Assembly: GCA_025716815.1 (NCBI GenBank) | Contig: JAIXMN010000007.1 | Location: 1,443,501 to 1,507,500 of the forward strand | DNA from: Dichotomocladium elegans | Taxonomy: Eukaryota > Mucoromycota > Mucoromycetes > Mucorales > Lichtheimiaceae | Length of the DNA stretch: 64,000 nt | Direction: 5' to 3' | Shown here: positions 33,379-44,760 of the stretch, one piece after another | Numbering within the stretch: position 1 is the first letter of the stretch | How the letters are laid out: each line of letters starts with the position of its first letter | Program-made: the position numbers and the translations under genes | The notes under the pieces: generated by a model | Seen by the model: the letters and a program-made list of their open reading frames with translations, nothing else | Told to the model about the DNA's origin: nothing | Database searches by the model: none

Positions 33379-33744
33379 CAGGATTTTCAAGAAGAAGTTT
33401 GCCACAAATTTTAGTTTTTCGTATAGACCATCTAGGTTTTTCGTTTTTTTTTGCTTCAAATTCGAATACCAATTTTAGTACTTCGTTGCTACCCTTTTGT
33501 CAAATTTAAAGGCAATAGTAGCAAGAACATTTCAATCAAGGCTATAGGTGAGTCTTCCTTCTCTTCTTTTTACACCAGAATAATTTTGGGAGGCCAACCA
33601 TTTATGTTTCATTCTAATTTCAAAGGAAGAAGAGAAACGAAATACTAAAATTTGTATTCGAATTTGAAGCCAAAAAAAACGAAAAACCTAGACGGTCAAT
33701 ACGAACAACTAAATTTTGTGGCAAACTTCTTCTTGAAAATCCTG
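33379..33744 (+). mobile_element. 366-bp MITE, copy 2
   Basis: CAGGATTTTCAA to AAAATCCTG with TA on both sides (33377-33378, 33745-33746). It is inserted at the ORF1/ORF2 border of LINE F1; F2 shows the empty site (AACATAATTATTG near 39115). Confidence 0.93.
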
Positions 33745-33747
33745 TAA

Positions 33748-35490
33748 TTATTGACTATCGGGGTTGGGGGTGGTGCGAGATGAAGATGAGCCAGAGACAG
33801 ACATGAGTTCGTCGTCAATGGGTGTGGAGCTGTTTTGTGTGCCCTCGACGTCAACGTTCATCGGGGCTTCGGTGACAAAAGGATTGGCGGTGGTCGCGGC
33901 AGTGGTGCGTTTTGTGTTGGGGGCGGACAGGATTTCTTGAAGATCTACATGGGTAAACCATCCGTTAGCAGTGAAGGCTCTGGCAACGGCGTACTTAACT
34001 GGCGCGCGAATGAAATCGACGGCCTTAAGAAGCTGTTGCTTGTGTAGTTCGGCGGCCTTTTCGCGACGCTCCTCCTCAGAGAGTGCCGCGAATTTGGGGT
34101 CACGGAGGTGCTTTGGATCACGAGGATCAAAGTCCTCTATCACCAGGATCCGGTGCTTGGCCAGTAATGTGGTAAACTCCTTCACATAGTCATTATGAAG
34201 GAGGATAGCCACTACCTGTCGATCGGGGTAATGCACATCTAAAATCCGTGCATTGTCAAAGCCGAGTTTGCGCAGACGGGTACGGAGCTCCTTGGTCGGC
34301 AGGCGGAATTTGCTCGGAATGTATATATATTTGAAGCCTTGCTCGTCCGAAGCAAAGCTAAATACACGCGAGATGGCAGCAGCGCGGCGGGGGGACAGGA
34401 TCCGTTTGTTCTTCGTTGTGTGTGGGGACTTGGCTTTTTGCACACGATCCGCCCAGGTGAGTGGCGCAGGGGCAGAGGTAGCTTCGGTGGTGAGTGCGGC
34501 GGTGGCATACCGAGATGCCGCAGTGCCAGTCGGTGCATCCAAGGGGTTTTTGACATTGTCATTGGCCGGAGCGTCCAATTTAAGCTGCAGTGCAGCTATC
34601 GTAGCCTCTGCATTGGCGAGTTGGTTCTTCAACTGCTGGTTCTCAGCAAGCAGGGATTCAAGCTGGTCCACCCAACGGCGGGTGGTATTAAGCTCCTCCA
34701 TGATTTTTTGCATGAAGTCGGGGAGGGCTTCATGGTGCTCAAAGATGAGCGGGGCCGAGTTTGTGGCCGAGGTCTCCAAGATGGATTCGATGGTATCCAT
34801 CGCGTTGCTGGGAGGTGGGAGGGCAGGCGCGGGGGCCGGAATCGACTCCAACGAGGTGCAGGCTGGGGCAGACGTGGCATGGGCTGCAAGCAGCTTCTCC
34901 ATAGCCTGGAACGTGTAGGTCGTGTTGCACTTACACTTGTACTGCGGGCGCGGGGGAGTGGTTTTGCTGCTGCCGTTCTTCCGTATCCCATTGGGGAGGT
35001 GGCACACGGGGCAGACGAGTTCCTGGCGTACTTTTCGGAAAAGGGCCTCGTGTTCTACAACCATAGTTGCAGCAGGAGAAAAATTTTTGGCTTTTTGCAC
35101 AGCCGTTGCAGTTACTTTTTCTTTTTGACGCAGCCCCCATTTCAAAGGTAAATTGGAACTCGGTCTGGGACTGCAATGTCGGGGATCGAGTAGCCGAGAC
35201 GCGGTTCTTTTTAATCTCGGGAGATGTGATGGGCGGACTGAGGTGGTCGACAAACAGCGTTTACTGATTCCGCTGGTGATGGGGATGCGTGATGTTCGGG
35301 AGTTGTGCAAAGTCGAAGGGCGGCCGATTGGACTTGGGATGTTCCTTCTGGTGATCGCGATGAGGATTCCTGCGCTATGGGGTGCACGTTTGGAGGTGTT
35401 GGTGGTGGTGTTTGAGATGTTATTGTTGCTGACGTCAGGGGGTAAACTATTAGCCGCCGTAAAAAAGTGTACGGCGAGTGAAAGAGAAGC
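33748..35490 (-). pseudogene. LINE F1 ORF1 (frameshifted)
   Basis: The frame 35310-33748 matches F2 ORF1 nearly residue for residue: zinc ribbon CPVCHLPNGIRKNG...YKCKC, coiled coil ENQQLKNQLANAEATIAALQ, RRM-like FKYIYIPSKFRLPTKELRTR. A frameshift separates it from the upstream open region that runs on in F2 (break near 35300), and a second region near 35150-35200 (RLKRTASRLLDP) is also out of register relative to F2. The downstream ORF2 is missing. Confidence 0.8.
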
Positions 35491-35505
35491 GATTCCTTGG
35501 TGTAG
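35491..35505 (+). repeat. 15-bp target duplication copied from tRNA-Val
   Basis: GATTCCTTGGTGTAG, identical to the first 15 bases of the tRNA gene at 40876-40890. It lies between the 3' end of LINE F2 and the 5' end of LINE F1, as expected for the target duplication made by F2. Confidence 0.85.
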
Positions 35506-35746
35506 ACAAAACAGTTTATTTGGAAAGAGAAGGCGGTATGGAACGTGTGCTCAATAAAGCGGTCGCTCTCGCCAGATCGACAAGGTGGCTGCGGCATGAA
35601 AAACCCAGAGTGGCTGGGAAAAATGAGGGGGCAAGAAGAAAAAAGAAAAGAGAAAGAGATAAAAATGGGAACAATGGGGTCGACAAAAGTGGAGAAGAAG
35701 AAACTATCTAAAGGGGGAGTGGGAGTGACAACGAGAAAAGAGAGGG

Positions 35747-38700
35747 TTAGGGATCAAGAACGAAATCATCCAGGATTGCTTCGGTTGCATGAACAGGGAC
35801 AGGACGCTCGAGCCACCGGAGAAGAGATCCGCCGAGGTCGGGGTCTTGCGAGGCGGAGAAATCCTCATCAAGGTGACACGCCATGTCGACCTCTAGGAGG
35901 ATCTGGCACACCACTGGCCAGGTGCGTTGCCAGTATTTGATGCGGGAGGAGGAGGTGATCTCAGAGCATGGCAGCTGGTTGAGGACCAATGAGAGCGGAT
36001 CGCGATGATCATCATCATTGGCGACCCTCAACCGAGCGTGCATGTTGAGGCAGAAAATGAGGTGACGGCGGCTTGTGTGATCATGCTTACACCAGCATGG
36101 TTTAGGGCGGCCAGGGAGCCAGCCCATACGCCAGCGGATGCAGCGGCTGCGTTCCTTGTTCGTCATTGGCAAGTACATGACCGGGTCAATGCCAAGGCGT
36201 GGACGGCATGCGCTTAGGAGGATGGCGCGGGAGGAAGCGAGCTGGTCGGCGAGGCGGTCTTGCAAACAGCTGCGGATGGCACCTTTCAAGTCCACTCTTG
36301 AGGCTTGATGCCTAGGACGAGAAAGGGCCACCCACACCGAAGAGCGATGCAACTTCGGCCAAAGGTGTCTGGGCTGCTTGATGGAAGGGAGGAGTGCGGA
36401 AAGGAGGGTGTCGTCAGGCAAGTTGTATGCACGGTGCACAAATTTGGCCTGGAGGATGGCAACTCGGTCGACCATGTGGGGAAGGCGGGTGAGGTGGCGG
36501 AAGACGGCAGTGGAGGCGGTCTTGTGTCCCCCAAATATCATGCGAAGGCATTGATCTTGGGCGCGCTCAAGAGTTTTGAGGTCTTGGCGGGTGAGGTTGA
36601 TCAGCGCGAGGCCGTATTCCATCTTTGGCCGTATAAATTGCTGGTACATACGGGTGGCGAGGAGGCGAGGGAAGCCATACGGGCTGACGCCAATGGCGTG
36701 CAGCATCCGCATGCTCGTGAGGGCGGCAGTGGTATTGAGGTGAAGGAGGGCTTGGTGATCGATCTGGCCAGCAGATGAAAAGGGAATCCCAAGGTACTTG
36801 AAGGAGGGCGATCGCGGGAGGTCGGTGCCATACAAGCATAGGGATGGGCGTTGGGTTGGGGCGTGGGCAGAGTCGAACAGCACCGCGCACTTGGCGGGAT
36901 TCCAGCGATACCCGAGCTGAATGCTGTGTCGCTCGCATGCAGACAGAAGAGCAGGCATGGTAGACCATGATCCAATGAGGACCACGTCATCAGCGTAGAG
37001 CAGGAATTAATCCGTTCGCCACGCACCAAGAAGTTGGGGGGCTCCTGAAAATCGGCATATGCGTCGTCGGGAGGAATATCCTGTTCTGCAACACGAAAGC
37101 AATCCTGGGAGGGAATTGATGTATATGGAGTAGAGGAAGGGGGAGAGAACAGAGCCTTGTAGCACACCTGTGACTGGTTCGAAGCGCCGTGACACAGTTC
37201 CTGTCAATAAAATCTCAATAGAAACATCATTAAACATGTGCTGTAAAAGAGTGAGGAGGGCAGGGGAGGCGTATGGTTCTAAACTCATTCCAGACTACAG
37301 AACGGTCGACTGTGTCATAGGCGGACTTAATGTCGAGGAAGGCTAGGACGGGAGGCGTGCCGTGGGTGGTGGTGTGCATGGTGGATAGCTCGTGCAGGCA
37401 GAGGGCTTGGTCGAGCGTGCTGCGGTGGTGTCGAAACCCACCCTGGGCGATATCCAAGATAGGATATGCAGCCTCAAGGGGGTTCATGAGGCAAAGCTCG
37501 AGCAGCTTTCGGAGCACCGAAGTCAAGCAGATCGGTCGGAAGTTGGCGGGGTCTGTTGTGGGTCCCTTCTTGTAAACGGGGATGGCTTGAGCCAGACGCC
37601 AAGCAGCTGGAGTTGTACCCCATCGCCAACAAAGTTCAAAGAACAGTGTCAACGTGGGGACAAGGGCACCAGACAGAGGGACGAGCATCTCGGCGCGCAG
37701 ATGGTCGGCACCAGGGGCTTTGCGGGGAGGTAGGCGGCCAATAGCGTCCTCGACAACAGGAATCGTGAACGGGCAATCGTCTGTAAATGGTGGAGTCACG
37801 GCGCGGGCGAGGGATCTTCATCAATCGGCGGACCGAGAAGGTGACCAGCATAGACCTGACCAAGATGGTCGGCCATCCGATCGGCAGCCACCTGCGGACC
37901 GCGAGGATCCACAAAGGTGGGATTGAGCCGTCGGTTACGTCTGATTTTGGAGATGGTCGCGGTAGCTTTGCTGAAATCACCAGCAGCTAACCGGTCACAG
38001 AACTCGCGCCACGTCTGACGACGACGCTGCTGGATGGCGCGACGGGCAAGGGCAGCAGCTTCTTGATAGGCAACCCATCGCGAGAGCTTACTAACACCGT
38101 CCCGAGCACGACGCCATTGGCGATAGCATTTCTCGCGGCGGTCGATGGCTTCTTCGAGAGCAGGGGACCAGAACCACTTGCAGGTGCGGCGGGGAGGCGG
38201 GCGGGATCCAAGGCTGCTATCCAGGGCTTGATAGATCGATTCGCACAGTTGGTCATGGAGTCGATCAAAATCGGGACGCGATTGATCTTCTCTAACTAGA
38301 GCCGTTAGAGAATCAAATAGGGGCTGGTTGAGCTCAGTGAAGAGCTGCACATACTGTGCAGTCTTCTCTGGGTCAGCCAGCTTACTTAATTTCCATAGGC
38401 GTCTAGTGTGCTTATTCGGCGGGGTTGGCTGGGTGGCGGGCGCAGCGAAGGTGAGATGCACCATCTTGTGATCGGAGCCGAGGGACAGATCGTCCCTGAC
38501 TGTTAGTTGCGGGTCGACAAGAGGTGCAGAGCTCAGGAACCAGTCGATGATGCTAGTTCCCCGGAGTCGGACGTATGTGGGCATACCAAAGGCAAGGGAG
38601 GCATTCCAATGGTAGAGGCCGGTAGCTTGAATCCATTCGAGAAAGAGGGTGCCGCGTCGGGTGAGTACATGGTCACCAACAAATCGGCCAATGCGGGCAT

Positions 38701-39117
38701 TGAAGTCGCCGCAGAAGATGGTGTTGGATGTGTTGGGCCATGTGAGTGGTAGGTTGGCAAGGACGTCGAGGGCTTCGTTATCTGGGAGGGAGGGCGGGAG
38801 GTAGAGACAATGGATGAGAGTATCACAAAAAAGACAGGAGAGTACATAAGGTGAGTCGGAAGGGATGGAAGTTACTTGGTAGGGGCAGTCGGGATTTACT
38901 AAAGCGAAATACCCATGCTGCCTACGAATGCGTTTTCAAGGCGGCGACCATAGACATGGTGCTGTTGCCAGGATGTGGGATATGAATGAGGGGAAAGGAG
39001 CCAAGTTTCGGTGATAAAGAGAAGGGATGTAGAAGGAGTGTATGTTAGGATGTTTTCAATAAGATGCCGTTGTAAGCCATTGGCATTCCAAATAGTAATA
39101 GTTATGTTTTTTAACAT
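35747..39117 (-). pseudogene. LINE F2 ORF2: endonuclease-reverse transcriptase
   Basis: ORF2 starts at ATG 39117, three bases after the ORF1 stop (MLKNITITIWNANGLQRHLI). The endonuclease continues as FITETWL, CGDFNARIGRFVG and LGSDHKMVHLTF (catalytic D, N, D, H). The RT has RKAPGADHL, FRPICLTSVLRKL, AFLDIKSAYDTVDR, GVLQGSVLSPFLYSIYIN and YADDVVLIGS. The C-terminus holds a CCHC-type knuckle CWCKHDHTSRRHLIFC and ends at DDFVLDP. Frame is lost at least four times: in a T-run after MGISL (~38900), near 37797 (DPSPAP to VTPPFTDD), near 37260 and twice near 37010-37100. All catalytic motifs can be found in one frame or another, so the decay is recent. Confidence 0.87.
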
Positions 39118-40523
39118 AATTATTGACTATCGGGGTTGGGGGTGGTGCGAGATGAAGATGAGCCAGAGACAGACATGAGTTCGTCGTCAATGGGTGTGGA
39201 GCTGTTTTGTGTGCCCTCGACGTCAACGTTCATCGGGGCTTCGGTGACAAAAGGATTGGCGGTGGTCGCGGCAGTGGTGCGTTTTGTGTTGGGGGCGGAC
39301 AGGATTTCTTGAAGATCTACATGGGTAAACCATCCGTTAGCAGTGAAGGCTCTGGCAACGGCGTACTTAACTGGCGCGCGAATGAAATCGACGGCCTTAA
39401 GAAGCCGTTGCTTGTGTAGTTCGGCGGCCTTTTCGCGACGCTCCTCCTCAGAGAGTGCCGCGAATTTGGGGTCACGGAGGTGCTTTGGATCACGAGGATC
39501 AAAGTCCTCTATCACCGGGATCCGGTGCTTGGCCAGTAATGTGGTAAACTCCTTCACATAGTCATTATGAAGGAGGATAGCCACTACCTGTCGATCGGGG
39601 TAATGCACATCTAAAATCCGTGCATTGTCAAAGCCGAGTTTGCGCAGACGGGTACGGAGCTCCTTGGTCGGCAGGCGGAATTTGCTCGGAATATATATAT
39701 ATTTGAAGCCTTGCTCGCCCGAAGCAAAGCTAAATACACGCGAGATGGCAGCAGCGCGGCGGGGGGACAGGATCCGTTTGTTCTTCGTTGCGTGTGGGGA
39801 CTTGGCTTTTTGCACACGATCCGCCCAGGTGAGTGGCGCAGGGGCAGAGGTAGCTTCGGTGGTGGGTGCGGCGGTGGCGTATCGAGATGCCGCGGTGCCA
39901 GTCGGTGCATCCAAGGGGTTTTTGACGAGCATGTCGTCATTGTCATTGGCCTGAGCGTCCAGTTTAAGCTGCAGTGCAGCTATCGTAGCCTCCGCATTGG
40001 CGAGTTGGTTCTTCAACTGCTGGTTCTCAGCAAGCAGGGATTCAAGCTGGTCCACCCAACGGCGGGTGGTATTAAGTTCCTCCATGATTTTTTGCATGAA
40101 GTCGGGGAGGGCTTCATGGTGCTCAAAGATGAGCGGGGCCGAGTTTGTGGCCGAGGTCTCCAAGGTGGATTCGATGGTATCCATCGCGTTGCTGGGAGGT
40201 GGGAGGGCAGGCGCGGGGGCCGGAATCGACTCCAACGAGGTGCAGGCTGGGGCAGACGTGGCATGGGCTGCAAGCAGCTTCTCCATAGCCTGGAACGTGT
40301 AGGTCGTGTTGCACTTACACTTGTACTGCGGGCGCGGGGGAGTGGTTTTGCTGCTGCCGTTCTTCCGTATCCCATTGGGGAGGCGGCACACGGGGCAGAC
40401 GAGTTCCTGGCGTACTTTTCGGAAAAGGGCCTCGTGTTCTACAACCATAGTTGCAGCGGGAGAAAAATTTTTGGCTTTTTGCACAGCCGTTGCAGTTACT
40501 TTTTCTTTTGATGCAGCCCCCAT
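39118..40523 (-). CDS. LINE F2 ORF1 nucleic-acid-binding protein
   Basis: 467 aa from the first ATG (MGAASKEKVT) to TAA at 39118-39120. The frame is open further upstream into the tRNA, but with no ATG, so an upstream start would need a non-AUG codon. It contains a zinc-ribbon-like CPVCRLPNGIRKNG plus YKCKCNTTY near the N-terminus, an Ala/Pro-rich linker, a leucine coiled coil (QLESLLAENQQLKNQLANAE), an RRM-like region (FKYIYIPSKFRLP, DVHYPDRQVVAILLH) and an acidic Ser-rich tail. LINE ORF1 proteins bind the RNA and act as chaperones in the RNP. The copy looks intact, and the F1 copy differs at few residues. Confidence 0.85.
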
Positions 40524-40875
40524 TTCAAAGGTAAACTGGAACTCGGTCTGGGACTGCAATGTCGGGGATCGAGTAGCCGAGACGCGGTTCTTTTTAATCT
40601 CGGGGAGATGTGAAGGGCGGACTGAGGTGGTCGACAATCGGCGTTTACTGATTCCGCTGGTGATGGGGATGCGCGATGTTCGGGTGTTGTGCAAAGTCGA
40701 AGGGGCGGCCGATTGGACTTGGGATGTTCCTTCTGGTGATCGCGATGGGGATTCCTGCGCTATGGGGTGCACGTTTGGAGGTGTTGGTGGTGGTGTTTGA
40801 GATGATATTGTTGCTGACGTCAGGGGTAAACTATTAGCCGCCGTAAAAAAGTGTACGGCGAGTGAAAAGAGAAGC

Positions 40876-40949
40876 GATTCCTTGGTGTAGTTGGTTATCA
40901 CGTCTGTCTAACACACAGACGGTCGCCAGTTCGAGTCTGGCAGGAATCA
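40876..40949 (+). tRNA. tRNA-Val (anticodon AAC)
   Basis: 74 nt with a full cloverleaf. The acceptor GATTCCT pairs with AGGAATC, with discriminator A at 40949. The D-arm contains the A box TGGTGTAGTTGG. The anticodon arm TCTGT-CTAACAC-ACAGA places AAC at the anticodon. The T-arm GCCAG-TTCGAGT-CTGGC contains the B box. There is no intron, and CCA is not encoded, as expected in a eukaryote. It is flanked immediately upstream by LINE F2 and downstream by a T6 terminator, then Gypsy insertions. Confidence 0.95.
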
Positions 40950-40952
40950 ATA

Positions 40953-40958
40953 TTTTTT
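40953..40958 (+). terminator. RNA polymerase III terminator of tRNA-Val
   Basis: TTTTTT starting four bases after the discriminator base. It survives despite LTR insertions beginning about 14 bp further on. Confidence 0.85.
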
Positions 40959-40971
40959 GTCGTCTTTATGT

Positions 40972-41261
40972 TGTCGTCTATTTTGGCGGATAAACCTTGG
41001 CCAGGAATAGCGATTAAGCTTGGTGGCAGAAACAGAAGTAGGGTTTCGAAAGTGTCCTTTATTGTATATGGGCTTCTTGTTATTTATACTGTTTTTGCTA
41101 TCTAAAAATACATAGACGGAATGCAGAGGGAAAAAGGTAATAATCGTTGGGATTGGTTTTCTTGGCGAGAGGTGTAGTATTGGTGCTGTGATGGAGGTGT
41201 AAGCATAAAAGGATATTCTTGGCAAACGCTTCTGATTGGTCAGATAATCTCTGTTACGACA
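40972..41261 (-). repeat. 3' LTR of element G
   Basis: 290 bp, TGTCGTCTAT...GTTACGACA on plus. Identical by eye to 45825-46114. On minus it follows the PPT-like GGGGAAGGGG. Confidence 0.95.
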
Positions 41262-41508
41262 ATACCCCTTCCCCAGAATGTTGTTCGTCCTCGAATAAGC
41301 AAGACAATTGGGCACGTGCTTCTGCGGCAGCTTCGAGATGGCGGCGTTCGGCAGCGCGAGCTGCAGCAGGGTCATACCAAGGGTCGCTTGAGACAGGGGA
41401 AAGGGAGTGGATAGGCCGAAGGCGGTCAGTGTGAACCCATGACGAGTAATCGTGGCCATTTAGATCCTGTAGTTTGTATATGTGTGTGTCTCGGTTGCAA
41501 GCAGTGAC

Positions 41509-44500
41509 TCAGTAGGGTCCTTTCCAATTGTACTCGAGACTTAATTTGTTTTCGTGTCGTAAAAGAACGTGATCACCGATAGAGAATTGCTGCGGTTTAA
41601 CGAGTGCATCCCAGCGGGCCTTGTCCTTGGCGGAATTGTTGTTCAATCTGGAGGTTGCAAGTTGCCGCGCTTCCTGTAAGCGTCGAACTTCAGGCAGTCG
41701 GCTTGAGGAGTGGATGGTGGATGGCGCAGAAGAGGTATTCAGGTCGATGAATGGCTGAAGAAAATCACCAGGTAAGGTAGGTTCCTGGCCGTAGACAAGG
41801 AAAAAAGGGCTGAATCCAGTCGTGCGGTGTTTACAAATGCGGCAAGCAAAAAGGGCTGGTTCAATATACTGATCCCACTGGTAGATATTTCCATTGACAT
41901 ATTTTCGGAGCATTTGCTTCAGTATACCGTTCGTGCGTTCCACTTTACCGTTCGTGCGCGGATGAAAGGCAGATGTAAGGGCGTGATTCACTTTAAGCCG
42001 GCCAAGGTAGTTGCTGAGTACTTTGGACATAAAGTTGGCTCCACGATCAGTGAGTATTTCGGTGGGACATCCAAAGCGCACCACGATCTCTTCATATAAG
42101 AAGTTAGCAATAGCCTCACCAGTGGCGTCAGGGACAGCGCGCGCCACTGTCCAATTGGTCATATAGTCTACTCCGACTAGGAGCCAACGGTTGCCATTGG
42201 AAGTCGTCGGGAGTTCGCCGACGAAATCAAGGTGCCAACGGGAGAAAGCGGGTGGTACGTCCAGTGGTTGCATGGGTGCATGGTGTGTCTTTCGATCAGC
42301 GGTCGCCGCCAGTTGACAACGTACACAAGAAGCGATCCAGTCTTGGATATCGGCGCGCATGTTGGGCCACCACCATCTCTTGTACATAAGGTCGTACATT
42401 GTAGTATTACCCGGATGACCAAAGGAATTATGGAATTGTTGGACGAGATCGGCGCGCCGAGCGAACAATACATATCGTATCTCCTGGGTAGTCGCGCCGA
42501 TTTTGACCTTCCGAAAAACCTGACCGTCGCGGCTGGTGAACTTGTCTTTGTGTTTAGCCAGTAGGTCTGCATATGCTGGAGGCCACTGATCCTCGGGCTT
42601 GGCATAGAATTTTGGCCAATCCGACTCTTGGATGGATCGTACCGCATATAAATAGTCAGGTTCCAGAGACCGTTCCATTGTCGCACATCCGACACCATCG
42701 CGACGGGACAGCAAATCAGGAATGTGATTTTCCTTGCCGGGCTTGTATTGTATGTCCGGGTCATAGAGTTCCATCTCGGAAATCCAACGTGTGAGGCGTG
42801 GTGTGGGTTTGGTTTGTGAACGGAAATACTTTAGTGGATGATGATCGGTGAAAACAGTATAACGACGTCCCTCAATAAAACATCGCCATGTACGGAGGGC
42901 GTGGAGGATCGCCAACAGTTCACGTTCCTGCGCCGGGTAGTTGCGTTCGGCCTGCGATAGTTTTTTTGATTCAAATGCAACTGGGTGCATCAGTCCGTCA
43001 AACCCTTCTTGCAGTAGAACTGCTCCAACGCCGTAATCGGATGCATCCGTTTCGATGGTAAATGGCATGTCCGGATTTGGGGGTAGCAAAATAGGTGCGT
43101 CACTCATGCGGGCCTTGATTTCCTTAAAAGCGCGCTCACAGTCGGGGGTCCAGATGATCGTTCTTGTTTTAGCTCCTGTTCCTTTCGTTAGGTCGGTCAA
43201 GGGTGCTGCAATCGCTGCGAAGTCTCGAATGAACCGTCGATAGTGGGATCCAAGACCGATAAATTGTCGGACCTCTTGTACATTAGTCGGCTGGGGCCAT
43301 TCTTGAATCGCCTGGACTTTCTTTTTGGAGGGAAGGATACCATTCGCCGATAACTGGAAACCAACAAACTCGAGTTCGGTTTTGTTCAGCTCACATTTCT
43401 TGAGGTTGGCAATCAGGTTCGCTTCCCGGAGACGTTCTAATACTTGACGGACGTGATGGTAATGCTCGTCTTGGGACTTACTAAAAATCAGGATATCGTC
43501 CAAATATACCAGTACGAAGTCATCCAAATACTCCCCCAGCACCGAGTTCATCAGCCGTTGAAATGTTGGCGGCGCGTTAGTTAGCCCAAACGGCAATACA
43601 AGGAATTCGTACGATCCATAGCGAGTGTTAAACGCTGTTTTAGGGACGTCCTCCTCTCGGATGCGCACTTGGTGGTATCCACTCTTTAGGTCAATGCTGG
43701 AAAAGAACTGTGCGCCTCCCAGTCGTTCCAGACATTCGTCGATTCGTGGTAGTGGATGTGTGTTGCGGAGAGTGACTCTATTGACGGCACGATAGTCCAC
43801 GCATAGACGCATGGTGCCATCTTTTTTTCGCACAAATAGTACAGGAGCTCCCCATGGCGAAGAACTAGGCCGGATGAGGCGGAGGTCGAGTAACTCACTT
43901 AGTTGCTTTCGTAGTTCGTCGAGCTCCCGGGGGCTCATCTTGAATGGCGGTCGAGAAATAGGTGTAGCATCGCCGGTGTTGATGACGTGTTCTACATCGC
44001 GCTCCGGTGGTAGTCCTGGTAACTTATCTTGAAATACATCCTTAAACTCGGTAATGAGCGATGTGAACCGGTCGTCTCTCGGGGCCTCAGAATGTGCGTG
44101 CTCTGCACGTATGTAACATAGGAACATCCCATCCACCTGTTTTGCGCGCTCGAGGCGTTGGACTTGTCGATGCGATATCAGGTAGACAAGATCTGGGGGT
44201 TGGCGTTGGTGACGAGGGCGCAATATGTAGGTATGCTCGCCGTCGACAATACGCCAGGTGTCGAGGTCCCACGCTGGAATAGGGTTGACAGCTTTGAGCC
44301 AATCACGCCCGAGGATCACGTCGAATTTTGTGTCCAAAACATATGCCCTCGTCGTGTGTTTATATCCTTGAGCATCGAGCGGCAGTGTAGCTTGCAGTGA
44401 AATATCTAGGATATGTCCTCCGGCAGTTTCAACTTGGCGATCAGGGACAGCTCGAGTGGTTAAGGTGGCAGCAACCCGAGGTGAGACATAGGAGCCAGTT

Positions 44501-44688
44501 GCACCAGAGTCGATGAGGACGTTCACTGGTTGATTGGCACACAGCATGGAATAAAGCGGCAATTCAGTCTCCTTTATTGACAACAACGAGTTAATGTATT
44601 GCTTATCGGTTTCTATCTGTTCGGGTAAGGTCTGCCTTTCTTGGTTTGGGACGTCGGACAGGTCAATGAGCGGGGCTCTCCGGGCCAT
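41509..44688 (-). CDS. Pol of element G (protease, RT, RNase H, integrase)
   Basis: 1059 codons from ATG 44688. Domains in order: protease NVLIDSGATGSYVSP, RT with LCVDYRAVNRVT, FGLTNAPPTFQRLMN and YLDDILIFSK, RNase H ETDASDYGVGAVLL, integrase finger FHNSFGHPGNT...CVRCQLA, and DDE residues in WHLDFVGELP, LTDRGANF and NGKVERTNG. The frame stops at TGA 41511-41509 right after WKGPY, but about 85 further codons continue in frame (HIYKLQDLNGHDYSSWVHTD) to TAA near 41258, as in element H. The TGA probably replaces an Arg codon. There is no chromodomain. Gag lies upstream in the same frame behind a TAA. Confidence 0.9.
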   Translation of the reverse strand: MARRAPLIDLSDVPNQERQTLPEQIETDKQYINSLLSIKETELPLYSMLCANQPVNVLIDSGATGSYVSPRVAATLTTRAVPDRQVETAGGHILDISLQATLPLDAQGYKHTTRAYVLDTKFDVILGRDWLKAVNPIPAWDLDTWRIVDGEHTYILRPRHQRQPPDLVYLISHRQVQRLERAKQVDGMFLCYIRAEHAHSEAPRDDRFTSLITEFKDVFQDKLPGLPPERDVEHVINTGDATPISRPPFKMSPRELDELRKQLSELLDLRLIRPSSSPWGAPVLFVRKKDGTMRLCVDYRAVNRVTLRNTHPLPRIDECLERLGGAQFFSSIDLKSGYHQVRIREEDVPKTAFNTRYGSYEFLVLPFGLTNAPPTFQRLMNSVLGEYLDDFVLVYLDDILIFSKSQDEHYHHVRQVLERLREANLIANLKKCELNKTELEFVGFQLSANGILPSKKKVQAIQEWPQPTNVQEVRQFIGLGSHYRRFIRDFAAIAAPLTDLTKGTGAKTRTIIWTPDCERAFKEIKARMSDAPILLPPNPDMPFTIETDASDYGVGAVLLQEGFDGLMHPVAFESKKLSQAERNYPAQERELLAILHALRTWRCFIEGRRYTVFTDHHPLKYFRSQTKPTPRLTRWISEMELYDPDIQYKPGKENHIPDLLSRRDGVGCATMERSLEPDYLYAVRSIQESDWPKFYAKPEDQWPPAYADLLAKHKDKFTSRDGQVFRKVKIGATTQEIRYVLFARRADLVQQFHNSFGHPGNTTMYDLMYKRWWWPNMRADIQDWIASCVRCQLAATADRKTHHAPMQPLDVPPAFSRWHLDFVGELPTTSNGNRWLLVGVDYMTNWTVARAVPDATGEAIANFLYEEIVVRFGCPTEILTDRGANFMSKVLSNYLGRLKVNHALTSAFHPRTNGKVERTNGILKQMLRKYVNGNIYQWDQYIEPALFACRICKHRTTGFSPFFLVYGQEPTLPGDFLQPFIDLNTSSAPSTIHSSSRLPEVRRLQEARQLATSRLNNNSAKDKARWDALVKPQQFSIGDHVLLRHENKLSLEYNWKGPY

Positions 44689-44760
44689 CCTCTTGGTGTG
44701 GCGTGGCCATAATAGTGTTAAGGGATTGTTGATGTGAACTTGTGCGCGATTGGACTCCCT

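Larger units (their letters stand above)
33292..35490 (-). mobile_element. LINE F1, 3' truncated copy
   Basis: A minus-oriented copy of the LINE seen complete at 35506-40875. It contains the 5' region, ORF1 and only the first ~27 codons of ORF2 before breaking at the MITE remnant. A second MITE (33379-33744) sits between ORF1's end and ORF2's start. Its 5' end abuts a 15-bp fragment identical to the start of tRNA-Val. Confidence 0.85.
35506..40875 (-). mobile_element. Full-length LINE F2 (APE-type) inserted at a tRNA-Val gene
   Basis: 5370 bp, minus-oriented, flanked by a 15-bp target duplication. It encodes ORF1 (zinc ribbon, coiled coil, RRM-like) and ORF2 (APE endonuclease, RT, CCHC knuckle). 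The 3' end is pyrimidine-rich with AATAAACTGTTTTGT and no long poly(A). ORF2 has several frameshifts, so the copy is dead, although both ends are intact. Confidence 0.88.

Noticed and set aside
39711..40511. Long plus-strand open frame (266 codons) opposite LINE F2 ORF1, and its twin at 34339-35151
   Set aside because: Antisense shadows of the ORF1 gene; Arg/Gly-rich composition and no domains.
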